From the NCBI RefSeq assembly GCF_037044555.1, contig NZ_CP146275.1:310001-374000 (forward strand): a DNA stretch of 64,000 nt, read 5' to 3'. Under the pieces are notes generated by a model. That model ran no database searches, was not told the origin of the DNA, and worked only from the letters and a program-made list of their open reading frames with translations. Below, one piece after another: positions 18,166 to 27,164 of this stretch (position 1 is its first letter; the number at the start of each line of letters is the position of its first letter). Both the position numbers and the translations under genes were made by a program. The DNA is from Pelagibacterium nitratireducens. GTDB taxonomy: Bacteria; Pseudomonadota; Alphaproteobacteria; Rhizobiales; Devosiaceae.

Positions 18166-19554
18166 ATGAACGCCGTCGCACCGGTCCAAGAGTTTGAAAC
18201 GCGGGGTCAGCGCCTCGCCGCCTTCATCTCCACCGCGAGGGGCAGGACCTATCCACCTGACGTGCTTGAGGCGGCGCGCAAGGCGTTCGTCGATTATCTG
18301 GGGGTGACGTTCGGCTCAATGAACGATGCTCCGGTCTTGGCTGTCTCTGCGGCCGTACGCCGTTGGGAAGCTCCAGGCAAATCCACTGTCTTTGGCCAAT
18401 ATCGGACCGCCCCCGCGCTTGCTGCGCTGGTCAACGGCACCTCGACGCACTCCCAGGACTATGACGATACCCATCCCATGGGCGCTGGGCATCCTTCAGG
18501 TCCTGTCTGGTCGGCCAGCCTGGCTATGGCCGAACATCTCGAGATTGACGGCCCGCTGCTCATGAGCGCCTACATAACTGGTTACGAGGTGATGGCCAAG
18601 CTCGGCAATGGTGGAGCTCCCGGGGGTGTAGGGCGCACCCTGCAACGCAAGGGTTTCCATCCCACCTCGATCGTGGGAAGGACCGGCGCGGCCGCATCCG
18701 TCTCGGTCCTTTTGGGTCTTACACAGCATCAGGTTGGCTCGGCCCTGGGCAACGTTGCCACGACAATGGGTGGTCTGCTCGGTTCGTTCGGCAGCCATTC
18801 CAAGCCGTTCCATGCCGGCAAGGCTGCAATGGATGGTATTATGGCAGCCCAATATGCCGCCGAAGGCTATGAGGCCGCGCAAACGCTCTACGAGCTGGAA
18901 GGTGGCTGGCTGTCCGCCTTTATCCAGGACAATTCCGCCACCGTCCCGACGCTCGATGATTTCGGCCGGAACTGGGAAATCTTGGGCAATGGCTTCAAGC
19001 TCTTCGCATCATGCCGCGCCACCCATGCCTCGACCGAAACGGCCCGCAGTCTGGCCGAAAAAGTTGCCGGACGGGCCATCGGTTCGGTGCACGTCAAAAC
19101 GCACAGTACGGCCCTGATCACGGCCGGCAAGCTGTTTCCCAAGACGCCGCTCGAATGCAAGTTTAGCGTCCCGTTCTGCGTCGCTATGGGGTTGCGTGGC
19201 TACAGGTTGTTGCCCGATGATTTCGTAGAGACGACGCTCGCCGATACGAGCGTTACCGAGCTTCTGTCGAAAATCACGGTCGAGCCGGTGCCAGGTCAGC
19301 CGCCCTCCGAGGCCCACGTCGAGGTCATGCTCGAAGACGGGGAGGTGCTGCGCGCGAGCACGCGCATCGTCAAGGGACATCCCGACAACCCGCTGACCTG
19401 GGATGAGCTTCAGGCAAAGTTCGAATCCATGCTGGAGCGCAGTCTGCCGTCTGCAGATATCGCGACTCTCTTCGAAGCCGCCAAGGCATGCGACGACCCT
19501 CATGCTTTCGCGACCTTCAGACGGCTGATAGGGCCCAGAGAGCCCCGAGAATAA
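18166..19554 (+). CDS. MmgE/PrpD family protein (third of three)
   Basis: A 462-residue protein with the family blocks NGTSTHSQDYDDTHPMG, AGHPSGPVWSASLAMAE, AYITGYEVMAKLG, SHSKPFHAGKAAMDG and ASCRATHASTE. The start has a GGGAGC ribosome site. The active-site-like Asp-Asp and GHPS residues are conserved. The sequence is clearly different from the other two copies, so this is not a recent tandem duplication. It follows the tctA terminator hairpin and may be partly uncoupled from the genes upstream. The exact substrate is unknown; it probably continues breakdown of the imported polycarboxylate. Confidence 0.87.
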   Translation: MNAVAPVQEFETRGQRLAAFISTARGRTYPPDVLEAARKAFVDYLGVTFGSMNDAPVLAVSAAVRRWEAPGKSTVFGQYRTAPALAALVNGTSTHSQDYDDTHPMGAGHPSGPVWSASLAMAEHLEIDGPLLMSAYITGYEVMAKLGNGGAPGGVGRTLQRKGFHPTSIVGRTGAAASVSVLLGLTQHQVGSALGNVATTMGGLLGSFGSHSKPFHAGKAAMDGIMAAQYAAEGYEAAQTLYELEGGWLSAFIQDNSATVPTLDDFGRNWEILGNGFKLFASCRATHASTETARSLAEKVAGRAIGSVHVKTHSTALITAGKLFPKTPLECKFSVPFCVAMGLRGYRLLPDDFVETTLADTSVTELLSKITVEPVPGQPPSEAHVEVMLEDGEVLRASTRIVKGHPDNPLTWDELQAKFESMLERSLPSADIATLFEAAKACDDPHAFATFRRLIGPREPRE

Positions 19555-19612
19555 ACGTCCCTCCGATCCCGCCGAAAGGCGATGCCACTCTATCTGTTCA
19601 AAGGAGAAAAAC

Positions 19613-19957
19613 ATGTTGAATTGGAAAAATTACCGCAAGGACGTGAAGAAACGTGCGGGCGATCTGGCGCAACTGGCCCCGGCGGTGATGCAGGGTTACA
19701 GCGCGCTGGCTACGGCGGGCGAGAAGGCCGTGCATCTTGACGGCAAGACGCGCGAACTGATTTCCCTCGCGGTGGCCGTCACCACTCGGTGCGACGGTTG
19801 CATCGCCAGCCACGTTGAGGCCGCGATCAAGCATGGCGCTAGGCGCGAGGAGATCGCCGAAGCTTTGGGGGTCGCGATCGCGCTCAATGCCGGCGCCGCC
19901 CTTGTTTATTCGGCCCGCACCCTCGATGCATTCGAATCGATGAGTGTCCCAGACTAA
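19613..19957 (+). CDS. Carboxymuconolactone decarboxylase-family / AhpD-like protein
   Basis: A 114-residue helical protein of the CMD/AhpD fold. The AhpD-type CxxC redox pair is present (Cys60, Cys63 in RCDGCIASH), with His67 and Glu48 in KTRELISLA at the positions of the AhpD proton-relay residues. It is therefore more likely a thiol-dependent peroxidase or disulfide-handling protein than a lactone decarboxylase. A role in thiol or peroxide balance would fit beside a thiol dioxygenase. A good AAGGAG site precedes the start, and a terminator follows the stop. Confidence 0.88.
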   Translation: MLNWKNYRKDVKKRAGDLAQLAPAVMQGYSALATAGEKAVHLDGKTRELISLAVAVTTRCDGCIASHVEAAIKHGARREEIAEALGVAIALNAGAALVYSARTLDAFESMSVPD

Positions 19958-19969
19958 GTACGGGAAATT

Positions 19970-20009
19970 CGGAAAGGCTCGGGCTCACGGGCCTTTCCGT
20001 TTCGATTTC
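19970..20009 (+). terminator. Rho-independent terminator after the AhpD-like gene
   Basis: CGGAAAGGC (19970-19978) pairs perfectly with GCCTTTCCG (19991-19999). TTTCGATTT follows. This is a plausible end of the main operon, so the YeiH gene may have its own promoter or depend on read-through. Confidence 0.65.
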
Positions 20010-20124
20010 GAGAGCGATCCGCTCGCGGGCTCGTTCTGTTCGATCGCACCAGGAAAAATTGAACTGGAGCCAGTCCCTCCTAAGCGGGCCGGTTCGAGGC
20101 TCCCGACGAGAAGGTCGAACCTTG

Positions 20125-21150
20125 ATGACTACCAAGGCACAACCGCACCTCCAAAATGCCGGCGTATTGCGCGAAATGACGCCCGGCTTGTTCCTGTGCG
20201 CAGTGATTGCGGCAACCGCATTCTCGATAAGTCATTTGCGGTTCCTTTCAGCGGTCAGCCCGGCCCTTTTGGCGGTTGTCCTTGGCATCGCGTTCCGGGC
20301 CCTGTTGGGCGAGCCGGCCATCGCCCAGCCGGGCGTGCGAATATCCATGCGCCAATTGTTGCGTATCGCCGTCGTTCTGCTCGGGTTGAGAGTGACTTTC
20401 GCACAAATCCAGACGATGGGCCTATCGGCACTTATGGTCCTTGCCGCGACCGTAGTGGCAACGCTCGCCTTTTCGTTCTGGATGTCGAAACTGTGCCGTG
20501 TGGAATGGCGGCTCGGCATGCTTTTGGGGTCGGGAACCGCAATATGTGGGGCGTCGGCTATCGTGGCCGCCAGTTCAACCCTGACGGCCCGTCATGAGGA
20601 CATAGCCTATGGGTTGGCTGCCGTGACCATCGCCGGTTCGTTATCGATGGTGTTGTATCCAATATTGGGGATCCTGCTCGAGCTGGATCCGCACCGCTAC
20701 GGGCTCTGGGTTGGAGCTTCGCTGCACGAGGTCGCCCAAGTAGTGGTCGCCGGGTACCAGTTGGGACCTGAAGCTGGCGAGACAGCCACGGTAGCAAAGC
20801 TGGTTCGCGTTCTGGCGCTTGCGCCCACCGTCGCCGTTCTGGGTTATCTTGCCCAGCGTAGATTGCGCGGCGGGCCCGATCAACCGGCGCGTGTGCAGCT
20901 TATACCGTGGTTTGTTGCTGGCTTTGCCGTAATGGTCGTACTGGGCAGCGTTATTGCTTTTCCCGATTGGCTGCTGTCCGGCATTCAGTCTCTGGTGTCG
21001 TTTCTGATGGCTATGGCCTTGGCGGCCATTGGTATCGAGACGGATCTGGGCAGGTTGGCCGGTAAGGGCATGGCGCCGCTGCTGTTTAGTGCGCTGCTGA
21101 CGATTTTCATCGCTGTCTTCAGTTTGGCCCTCATCCTCCTTTTTATCTGA
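20125..21150 (+). CDS. YeiH/UPF0324 family membrane protein (putative sulfate/sulfur-oxyanion exporter)
   Basis: A 341-residue protein with about 10 hydrophobic segments. The ATG at 20125 (AAGG at 20111-20114) is preferred over an in-frame start at 20059, which would add a charged leader. It belongs to the YeiH/UPF0324 family, whose members are commonly labelled putative sulfate exporters. Family blocks are VVLLGLRVTFAQIQTMG, GSGTAICGASAIVA and LHEVAQVVVAGYQLG. Experimental support for the transported ion is thin family-wide. Its place after a thiol-dioxygenase operon suggests disposal of sulfite or sulfate, an inference from context. Confidence 0.78.
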   Translation: MTTKAQPHLQNAGVLREMTPGLFLCAVIAATAFSISHLRFLSAVSPALLAVVLGIAFRALLGEPAIAQPGVRISMRQLLRIAVVLLGLRVTFAQIQTMGLSALMVLAATVVATLAFSFWMSKLCRVEWRLGMLLGSGTAICGASAIVAASSTLTARHEDIAYGLAAVTIAGSLSMVLYPILGILLELDPHRYGLWVGASLHEVAQVVVAGYQLGPEAGETATVAKLVRVLALAPTVAVLGYLAQRRLRGGPDQPARVQLIPWFVAGFAVMVVLGSVIAFPDWLLSGIQSLVSFLMAMALAAIGIETDLGRLAGKGMAPLLFSALLTIFIAVFSLALILLFI

Positions 21151-21491
21151 CAATTCGTTGGAGCAGTGAGCGCACATTAGGAGGGTGTAAGGGCGCGCTC
21201 GAAACGGTTCTCAGCCCGGCGCAAGGTGGCCGCGCCTGGAAATTCGCGGAGATTTTCGCCATAGCTATCGACGTCATGGGATCGGAGGATGATCCGGCTT
21301 TGAATATATTTCAGTGTCAAATGGAAAATATGCATAACACATAATCCGTTCCTCAAAAGTTCACCAGTTGGACGTAATTCTTTTTTACGCACGTCACGAA
21401 AATTTCGATTTGTCCGGTAAAAATTTAGCAATTTTCATAGTTATAATGAAATCACGCAATCAGCGTAGTAATCATTGTTGGTCTTCCTAGT
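21151..21491. other. AT-rich intergenic stretch with no supported gene
   Basis: Between the YeiH stop and the LysR stop the sequence becomes clearly more AT-rich. An 84-codon minus-strand frame (21177-21431) has no recognisable domain and no good ribosome site, so it is not called. It may mark a change from the GC-rich operon to imported DNA. Confidence 0.4.
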
Positions 21492-22445
21492 TTAATTAAT
21501 ATTTCCATTCCTAAAGCATCTTCTTACTTGATCTAAGAGCCAAGCAATGCTGGCTTCGTGAACGCGATCTTTAAGATAGATCATGCTGGTGGCTTGAGGT
21601 AGATTTAGGAATGACAAGGAATGGAGCGACAGGGAAAATGCCTCCTTAAAATGAAGTGCTACACTTTTCGGCATCACGGCCATAAGATTGGTCTGACTCA
21701 CAATCGCAACCGCAGAAGAAAAATGGGAGACCGTGGCGACCACATGCCGCTTGCGCTTCAGAGCTTCGAGTCGCTCGTCAATCCAGCCCTTTCGTCTGGG
21801 GTCGGAAGTGATTTTGACATGTTGCAGAGCTAAGAGATCCTCCAAGCCGACCTGCTTTCGACTTGCGGGGTTATTATTCGAAATAATGCCCACACGTTCT
21901 TCACTATAAAGCAGTTCGGCCGCGAACCGTGCGGGAACCTTATCGGCAGTCATAACGGCAATGTCGATTTCTCCATCGTCGAGAAATGTCTGCACCAATG
22001 GCCCTTTGGCGGCCGCCGAGGTCCCCAGTGTCCGAGGCATGTGAGTCACCTCCAGAACACAGTTAGGCGCCAGATTGCTGACACGCGACACCAGCGGAGG
22101 CATCAATACAAGTGAGAAGTAGTCGTTCATGCCTATGCGGAATGTGTGGCTGCTGGTTCTGGGATCGAATGGAGTCGATTGCAGGAAGACGGTCTCGCAG
22201 CCTGACATGATGCTGCGTACACTTGGCATCAGCTCGGCGCAGAAACTGGTCATCTGGAGCCCGTGCCCGGTCCGGATGAAAAGGTCATCATTCAGCAGCT
22301 TTCGAAGCCGACCCAACGCATGACTTACCGCAGGTTGAGACAATCCAATGGCTGCGCCTGCCGCAGTGATCTGGCGCGTATCGGCTATCGCGTTCATGAC
22401 CTTCAAAAGATTGAGGTCCACACTGTTGATATTAAGCTTTGACAA
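21492..22445 (-). CDS. LysR-family transcriptional regulator
   Basis: A 317-residue LTTR. The N-terminal helix-turn-helix (QITAAGAAIGLSQPAVSHALGRLRKLLNDDLFIRTG) is followed by a periplasmic-binding-protein-like effector domain. It resembles NodD/LinR-type members in its start NSVDLNLLKVMNAI. It is divergent from the first dpp operon, separated by 263 bases containing a 12-bp perfect palindrome. It most likely regulates that operon. Confidence 0.92.
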   Translation of the reverse strand: MSKLNINSVDLNLLKVMNAIADTRQITAAGAAIGLSQPAVSHALGRLRKLLNDDLFIRTGHGLQMTSFCAELMPSVRSIMSGCETVFLQSTPFDPRTSSHTFRIGMNDYFSLVLMPPLVSRVSNLAPNCVLEVTHMPRTLGTSAAAKGPLVQTFLDDGEIDIAVMTADKVPARFAAELLYSEERVGIISNNNPASRKQVGLEDLLALQHVKITSDPRRKGWIDERLEALKRKRHVVATVSHFSSAVAIVSQTNLMAVMPKSVALHFKEAFSLSLHSLSFLNLPQATSMIYLKDRVHEASIAWLLDQVRRCFRNGNIN

Positions 22446-22533
22446 TGGAACGCCTTCTTTTTTGTTGTGAATGGCAAAAAAACGGGAAAAATCAACAACT
22501 TATTGATCAGTATTGTGGGAACGCAAAATGCAC

Positions 22534-22545
22534 AACATGCATGTT
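22534..22545. promoter_or_regulatory. Perfect palindrome between LysR and the dpp operon, candidate operator
   Basis: AACATGCATGTT is a perfect 12-bp palindrome, about 90 bases before the divergent lysR start and 164 bases before the binding-protein start. Flanking bases TGCAC and TCGCA extend the symmetry imperfectly. The position is typical of a LysR recognition site. Confidence 0.45.
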
Positions 22546-22708
22546 TCGCATATTAAATATTCATTTGTCGGATAAATGTCACCTAGCTAACGTGTCGTCC
22601 GTGCCTCCTCTCGCTTGAGGAATTGGGAAAGCCCGATCCACCTTTCCACTTGGAAATGTGCCAGCCACGGGCTTGTCACAAGCACACGTAAAAAGGGAGT
22701 TCGACACT

Positions 22709-24265
22709 ATGCAAAAGTTCATGATCGCTGTAGCACTCGCCACGGGACTAACGGCAAGCGCACACGCCGAGGACCTACTCATTGGGACTGGTGCCACGAT
22801 CACCTCTATCGATCCACACTTCTACAATGCGTCCCCCAACAACAGCATTGCAATGCAGATTTTTGATCGTCTGGCCGAACGGACAGCTGCTGGCAGGCTT
22901 GTGCCGGGATTGGCGGAAAGCTGGGAGGCGACCGGGGAAACGGAATGGACCTTTCACCTTCGTCAAGGCGTGACTTGGCACGATGGTGAGGCCTTCACTG
23001 CCGAAGATGTCGTATTCACTCTGGATAGGGCAGGTGACGTTCCCAACAGCCCGGGTGGGTTTGGGGGCTTCCTGCGCGGTATCGAGAATGCGGTCGCAGT
23101 TGACGACCACACGCTGGTGATCACCACCGATGTTCCCGTGCCGGACTTGCCGGGGAATCTCGCCAATATCGCGGTGGTGTCACAGCATGCGGGCGAGGGC
23201 GCCGAAACGAGCGACTACAATGACGGCTCCGCGGCGATCGGAACTGGAGCGTTTGAATTTGTTTCATTCAGCAACGGCGATGCGGTCGAGTTAAAAAGGA
23301 ACGATCAATGGTGGGGTGGCGAAGTCGCGTGGGAAAGTGCGACCTACAAAATGATGACCAGTGAAGGAGGGCGCACAGCTGCCCTCTTGTCGGGCGACGT
23401 TGACATCATCGATACGCCTCCTGCGGCAGACCTTCCGCGTCTCAACTCGACCGATGGCATTCATGTGACGTCGGTACCAGGTCTTCGCGTCATCTACTTT
23501 GAAATCAACTACCGTGAAATTTCCGAGGTCACGGGTCTGACCGATTCAAACGGCCAAGCCCTCGAGGTCAATCCCCTGCAAGATGTCGAGGTGCGGAGAG
23601 CCCTTTCGATGGCCATCAATCGCGAAGCGATTGTTGAGAGGATTATGCAAGGCACAGCAACGGCATCGGCCCAATGGCTTCCGGAAGGCGCATTTTCATA
23701 CGCCCCTGACGTCACGGTATCGAATGCTGATTTGGAGGCTGCAAAAGATAAGCTTGCGCAGGCCGGCTATCCGGAGGGTTTCCAGTTGACACTCTATGCT
23801 CCAAATGACCGTTATCCGAATGCTCCCGAGGTAGCGCAGGCTGTCGCACAGATGTGGACCCGTATCGGGGTGCAGACGTCGGTCGAAGTGCTGCCATGGT
23901 CAACCTATTCGAGCGCCAGGGAATCCTATGCCATCCATATCATCGGTCTTGGGAACTCAACCTTCGATGCAACCTCGATGCTCATAAATCGTCTGGGCAC
24001 CCGAGAAGAGGCCACAGGGATGGGTGCCAGCAACGTGTCAGCCTATTCTAACCCTGAGCTGGACGCACTCACCATGGAGGCAATTTCGATAGTCGACGAG
24101 ACTGAGCGCGAGCAAGCTCTTATTGAGGCTGTTGAATTTGTAATTGAGGATCAGGCGATTATTCCGCTCTATCAGCAGTCAAACGCCTGGGCCATGCGTG
24201 ACGGAATTGACTATGAGCCTCGCATCGACGAGCGGACTTTGGCCAAAGACGTCGTGCTCGACTAA
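22709..24265 (+). CDS. ABC transporter substrate-binding protein, peptide type (first system)
   Basis: A 518-residue SBP_bac_5 (DppA/OppA-like) binding protein. The ATG at 22709 has AGGGAG (22694-22699) upstream and begins a signal peptide ending at THASAHAED-type cleavage (TASAHAED). Family features are LAESWEATGETEWTFHLRQG, WHDGEAFTAEDVVFTLDR, and VRRALSMAINREAI. These proteins deliver di- or oligopeptides, nickel chelates or similar ligands to DppBCDF-type transporters. It heads five consecutive transporter genes. A hairpin separates it from the permease gene, which is common for binding proteins made in excess. Confidence 0.92.
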   Translation: MQKFMIAVALATGLTASAHAEDLLIGTGATITSIDPHFYNASPNNSIAMQIFDRLAERTAAGRLVPGLAESWEATGETEWTFHLRQGVTWHDGEAFTAEDVVFTLDRAGDVPNSPGGFGGFLRGIENAVAVDDHTLVITTDVPVPDLPGNLANIAVVSQHAGEGAETSDYNDGSAAIGTGAFEFVSFSNGDAVELKRNDQWWGGEVAWESATYKMMTSEGGRTAALLSGDVDIIDTPPAADLPRLNSTDGIHVTSVPGLRVIYFEINYREISEVTGLTDSNGQALEVNPLQDVEVRRALSMAINREAIVERIMQGTATASAQWLPEGAFSYAPDVTVSNADLEAAKDKLAQAGYPEGFQLTLYAPNDRYPNAPEVAQAVAQMWTRIGVQTSVEVLPWSTYSSARESYAIHIIGLGNSTFDATSMLINRLGTREEATGMGASNVSAYSNPELDALTMEAISIVDETEREQALIEAVEFVIEDQAIIPLYQQSNAWAMRDGIDYEPRIDERTLAKDVVLD

Positions 24266-24273
24266 GCGCCAAC

Positions 24274-24294
24274 GGGGTGGGCATGTCTCACCCC
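24274..24294 (+). terminator. Hairpin between binding protein and permease genes
   Basis: GGGGTG (24274-24279) and CACCCC (24289-24294) form a 6-bp stem with a 9-base loop, 8 bases after the stop codon. No T-tract follows. It probably stabilises the upstream message rather than ending transcription. Confidence 0.4.
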
Positions 24295-24319
24295 CGACCC
24301 TTTGCCGGGAACAAACTAG

Positions 24320-25294
24320 ATGACATTTTGGATATTCAGGCGCGTGCTCCAGGCCCTCGTTGTGGTCTTGGCTATGACGTTGATCGTCTTTCTGGGTCTG
24401 CACGCTATCGGTGACCCCGTCGAGATCTTGCTTCCGCCCGAAGCGAGTTTTGAAGATCGGGCAAAAATGATCTCGGAATTGGGTCTCGACTTGCCGCTGC
24501 ATGAACAGTATGTCCGTTTCCTTGCGGGACTGCTCCAAGGCAATCTTGGCACCAGCTATGTATTTAATGAACCTGCGGCCCAGTTAATCTTGTCGCGCTT
24601 GCCCGCGACCCTTGAGCTCGCCCTCGCTGCGGTTTTCCTATCGGTCATTATTGGGCTGCCTCTTGGCTTGGTCGCAGGACGCAATCCAAACAGCTGGCTT
24701 TCAAAAACGATCATGCGGGGCAGTATATTAGGCTTCAGCCTTCCGTTGTTCTGGGTCGCAATTTTGTTGATCCTGATCTTCAGTGTGCAGCTCAATTGGC
24801 TTCCCAGTACGGGGCGCGGGGACACTGTCGAACTCTTTGGAACCGAATGGTCGTTCCTTACGACCGACGGCTTGCGCCATCTGATACTGCCCGCCTTTAG
24901 TTTGGCGCTGTTCAATATCGCCATGGTGCTTAGGCTCACCGAGTCAGGCGTTCGGGAAGCATACGGAAGTGAGTATGTGAAGTTTGCGCGCGCAAAAGGC
25001 ATTAGTCCCAGACGGATCCTGCTCACCCATGTGCTCAAAAACGTTCTGATACCTGTTGTCACGATAGTTGGCCTCGACATTGGAAATACGATCGCATTTT
25101 CGGTGGTTACCGAAACCATATTTGCATGGCCCGGCGTCGGAAAGATCATAATAGACAGTATTTCAGCACTCGATCGACCGGTAATAGTAGCTTACCTAAT
25201 GATGGTCGTAATACTGTTTGTATGTATAAACATGATTGTTGATATCGTTTATCGAATACTTGATCCAAGAATGCGGTTAGAGGAGGGGCATTGA
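24320..25294 (+). CDS. ABC transporter permease, DppB type (first system)
   Basis: A 324-residue inner-membrane permease with about six helices. It has the DppB start MTFWIFRRVLQALVVVLAM and the EAA-loop segment YVKFARAKGISPRRILLTHVL that contacts the ATPase. GDPVEILLPPEASFEDR is the usual periplasmic loop after the first helix. Its TGA overlaps the ATG of the next permease by one base, so the two are coupled. Confidence 0.93.
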   Translation: MTFWIFRRVLQALVVVLAMTLIVFLGLHAIGDPVEILLPPEASFEDRAKMISELGLDLPLHEQYVRFLAGLLQGNLGTSYVFNEPAAQLILSRLPATLELALAAVFLSVIIGLPLGLVAGRNPNSWLSKTIMRGSILGFSLPLFWVAILLILIFSVQLNWLPSTGRGDTVELFGTEWSFLTTDGLRHLILPAFSLALFNIAMVLRLTESGVREAYGSEYVKFARAKGISPRRILLTHVLKNVLIPVVTIVGLDIGNTIAFSVVTETIFAWPGVGKIIIDSISALDRPVIVAYLMMVVILFVCINMIVDIVYRILDPRMRLEEGH

Positions 25295-26193
25295 TGAATA
25301 CAAGCACGTTTCGTCTCAGTGCCATGAGTGCCCTGGAATTTTTCAAGATTTTTTCGAAGGAAAAGTCCGCTCTAGTGGGACTTGTCTTTTTGATACTGGT
25401 TGTCCTGAGCGCGACTTTTGCCCCGTTGCTGTCGCCTCAGAATCCTTACGATCTCATGCAGTTGGACATTATGGATGGCCGACTTGCGCCTGGCAGTGAA
25501 TCGATGAGTGGCATGACCTACGTTCTGGGCACTGACACGCAAGGGCGAGACATGCTTTCGGCCATTTTGCACGGTTTGCGGATTTCCCTGGTGGTTGGCT
25601 TGTGCGCCGCAACTCTGGCGTTTGTCCTGGGCACCATCGCGGGCCTATGTGCTGCATATTTCGGGGGACGCTGGGACGCCTTTTTGATGAGGCTGGTCGA
25701 TCTGCAGCTGTCAATTCCGACCATATTGGCCGCGATGCTCATTCTTGCCTTTCTGGGCAAAGGTATCACCAATGTCGTTATCGCCATCGTCGTCGTTGAA
25801 TGGGCTACATATGCCCGCACGGCGCGCGGGACGGCGCTTTCGGAGATGCAAAAGGATTATATCGAGGCCGCTCGTTCCTTACGGATGCCTTGGTACAACA
25901 TTCTGTTTCGCAATCTTTTGCCCAATTCAATCTCTCCGCTCATCGTTCTTTTGACCATGCAGGTGGCGCGGGCGATCGCGCTTGAAGCGACATTGAGTTT
26001 TCTGGGCCTTGGTGTGCCCATAACAGAGCCTTCGCTGGGATTGCTGATTTCGAACGGCTACACCTACATGCTTTCGGGCGCCTACTGGATCAGCATTTAT
26101 CCCGGCATAGCCCTGCTTATCACCATTTACTCAATCAACCTGGTCGGTGACCGCCTCCGTCAGATTCTCGATCCAAAGGCGGAACTGCGGTGA
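25294..26193 (+). CDS. ABC transporter permease, DppC type (first system)
   Basis: A 299-residue permease. ATG 25294 is preferred over TTG 25291 and follows a strong AGGAGGGG (25281-25288). DppC hallmarks are the HxLGTDxxGRD-like VLGTDTQGRDMLSAIL loop, YIEAARSLRMPWYNILFRNLLPN (EAA loop) and ATLSFLGLG near the end. It pairs with the upstream DppB-type subunit. The end overlaps the next ATPase start by 4 bases. Confidence 0.93.
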   Translation: MNTSTFRLSAMSALEFFKIFSKEKSALVGLVFLILVVLSATFAPLLSPQNPYDLMQLDIMDGRLAPGSESMSGMTYVLGTDTQGRDMLSAILHGLRISLVVGLCAATLAFVLGTIAGLCAAYFGGRWDAFLMRLVDLQLSIPTILAAMLILAFLGKGITNVVIAIVVVEWATYARTARGTALSEMQKDYIEAARSLRMPWYNILFRNLLPNSISPLIVLLTMQVARAIALEATLSFLGLGVPITEPSLGLLISNGYTYMLSGAYWISIYPGIALLITIYSINLVGDRLRQILDPKAELR

Positions 26194-27164
26194 AGTGCGC
26201 AATGCTTGATGTTAAAGATCTAAGAACCGAATTTGCAACGCGATTAGGTGTGCTCGATGTTGTGAAGTCTATCAGCTTCAGTGTTTCGGGTGGAGAAATT
26301 GTAGGACTGGTTGGTGAATCTGGCTCGGGCAAGTCTGTTACCGGCTTTTCTATCATGGGGCTGATCGATTACCCAGGGCGGGTGGCCGGCGGGCAAGTTC
26401 TCTTTAAGGGGCAGGATCTGCTCCAGATGTCAGAACCCCAGCTCCGTGGACTTCGCGGCAACCGCATTGCCATGATCTTCCAAGATCCGATGATGACACT
26501 CAACCCGGTCCTTAGAGTGGGTACTCAGATCATCGAGACCGTTAGGGCGCACACAAAGTGCGACAGCAAGACTGCGCGAAGCAAAGCGATCGAGGTGCTC
26601 GGGCTGGTTGGCATTCCCAGTCCCGAGGACAGGCTTGCAGCATATCCGCACCAGTTTTCGGGAGGCATGAGGCAGCGGGTGGCGATTGCCATTGCACTCT
26701 TGCATGAGCCCGACCTCATTATCGCCGACGAGCCAACCACAGCACTGGATGTAACAATTCAGGCCCAGATTTTGAGCGTGGTTCAGAAATTGTGCCGCGA
26801 GAAGGGCACTGGTCTCATTTGGATCACGCACGATCTGTCGGTTGTGGCAGGCTTGGCCGACAAGATCGCGGTGATGTATGCGGGCAAGATTGTGGAGCAG
26901 GGGCCCGTGGCCAAACTGCTCGAAAGCCCCAAGCACCCTTATACACGCGGATTGATTGCAAGCCTGCCCGGGGCCGTCGGGCAGGGCGGGAGATTGAAGC
27001 AGATCCCGGGTTCAACTCCGCAGATTTCTGATCTGCCGACCGGCTGTGCCTTTCGACCGCGGTGCTATGCGGCAACGGAAATCTGCACCATGGACCCTGA
27101 GCCAGCCGGCACCGATGAGCGGCTCTGGCGCTGCCATCATCCACAAGAAGGGGGTGTTTCGTGA
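26190..27164 (+). CDS. ABC transporter ATP-binding protein, DppD type (first system)
   Basis: A 324-residue peptide-type ATPase. GTG 26190 overlaps the permease stop (GTGA); ATG 26202 is an alternative. Walker [11 protein letters not shown]-loop [11 protein letters not shown], signature FSGGMRQR, Walker [13 protein letters not shown] and H-loop ITHD are all intact. The C-terminal cysteine-containing oligopeptide extension [14 protein letters not shown] is present, as usual for DppD/OppD. It overlaps the next gene by 4 bases. Confidence 0.93.
   Translation: MKCAMLDVKDLRTEFATRLGVLDVVKSISFSVSGGEIVGLVGESGSGKSVTGFSIMGLIDYPGRVAGGQVLFKGQDLLQMSEPQLRGLRGNRIAMIFQDPMMTLNPVLRVGTQIIETVRAHTKCDSKTARSKAIEVLGLVGIPSPEDRLAAYPHQFSGGMRQRVAIAIALLHEPDLIIADEPTTALDVTIQAQILSVVQKLCREKGTGLIWITHDLSVVAGLADKIAVMYAGKIVEQGPVAKLLESPKHPYTRGLIASLPGAVGQGGRLKQIPGSTPQISDLPTGCAFRPRCYAATEICTMDPEPAGTDERLWRCHHPQEGGVS

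Noticed and set aside
21177..21431. 84-codon minus-strand frame after the YeiH gene
   Set aside because: No domain, no ribosome site and atypical composition; more likely AT-rich intergenic DNA.
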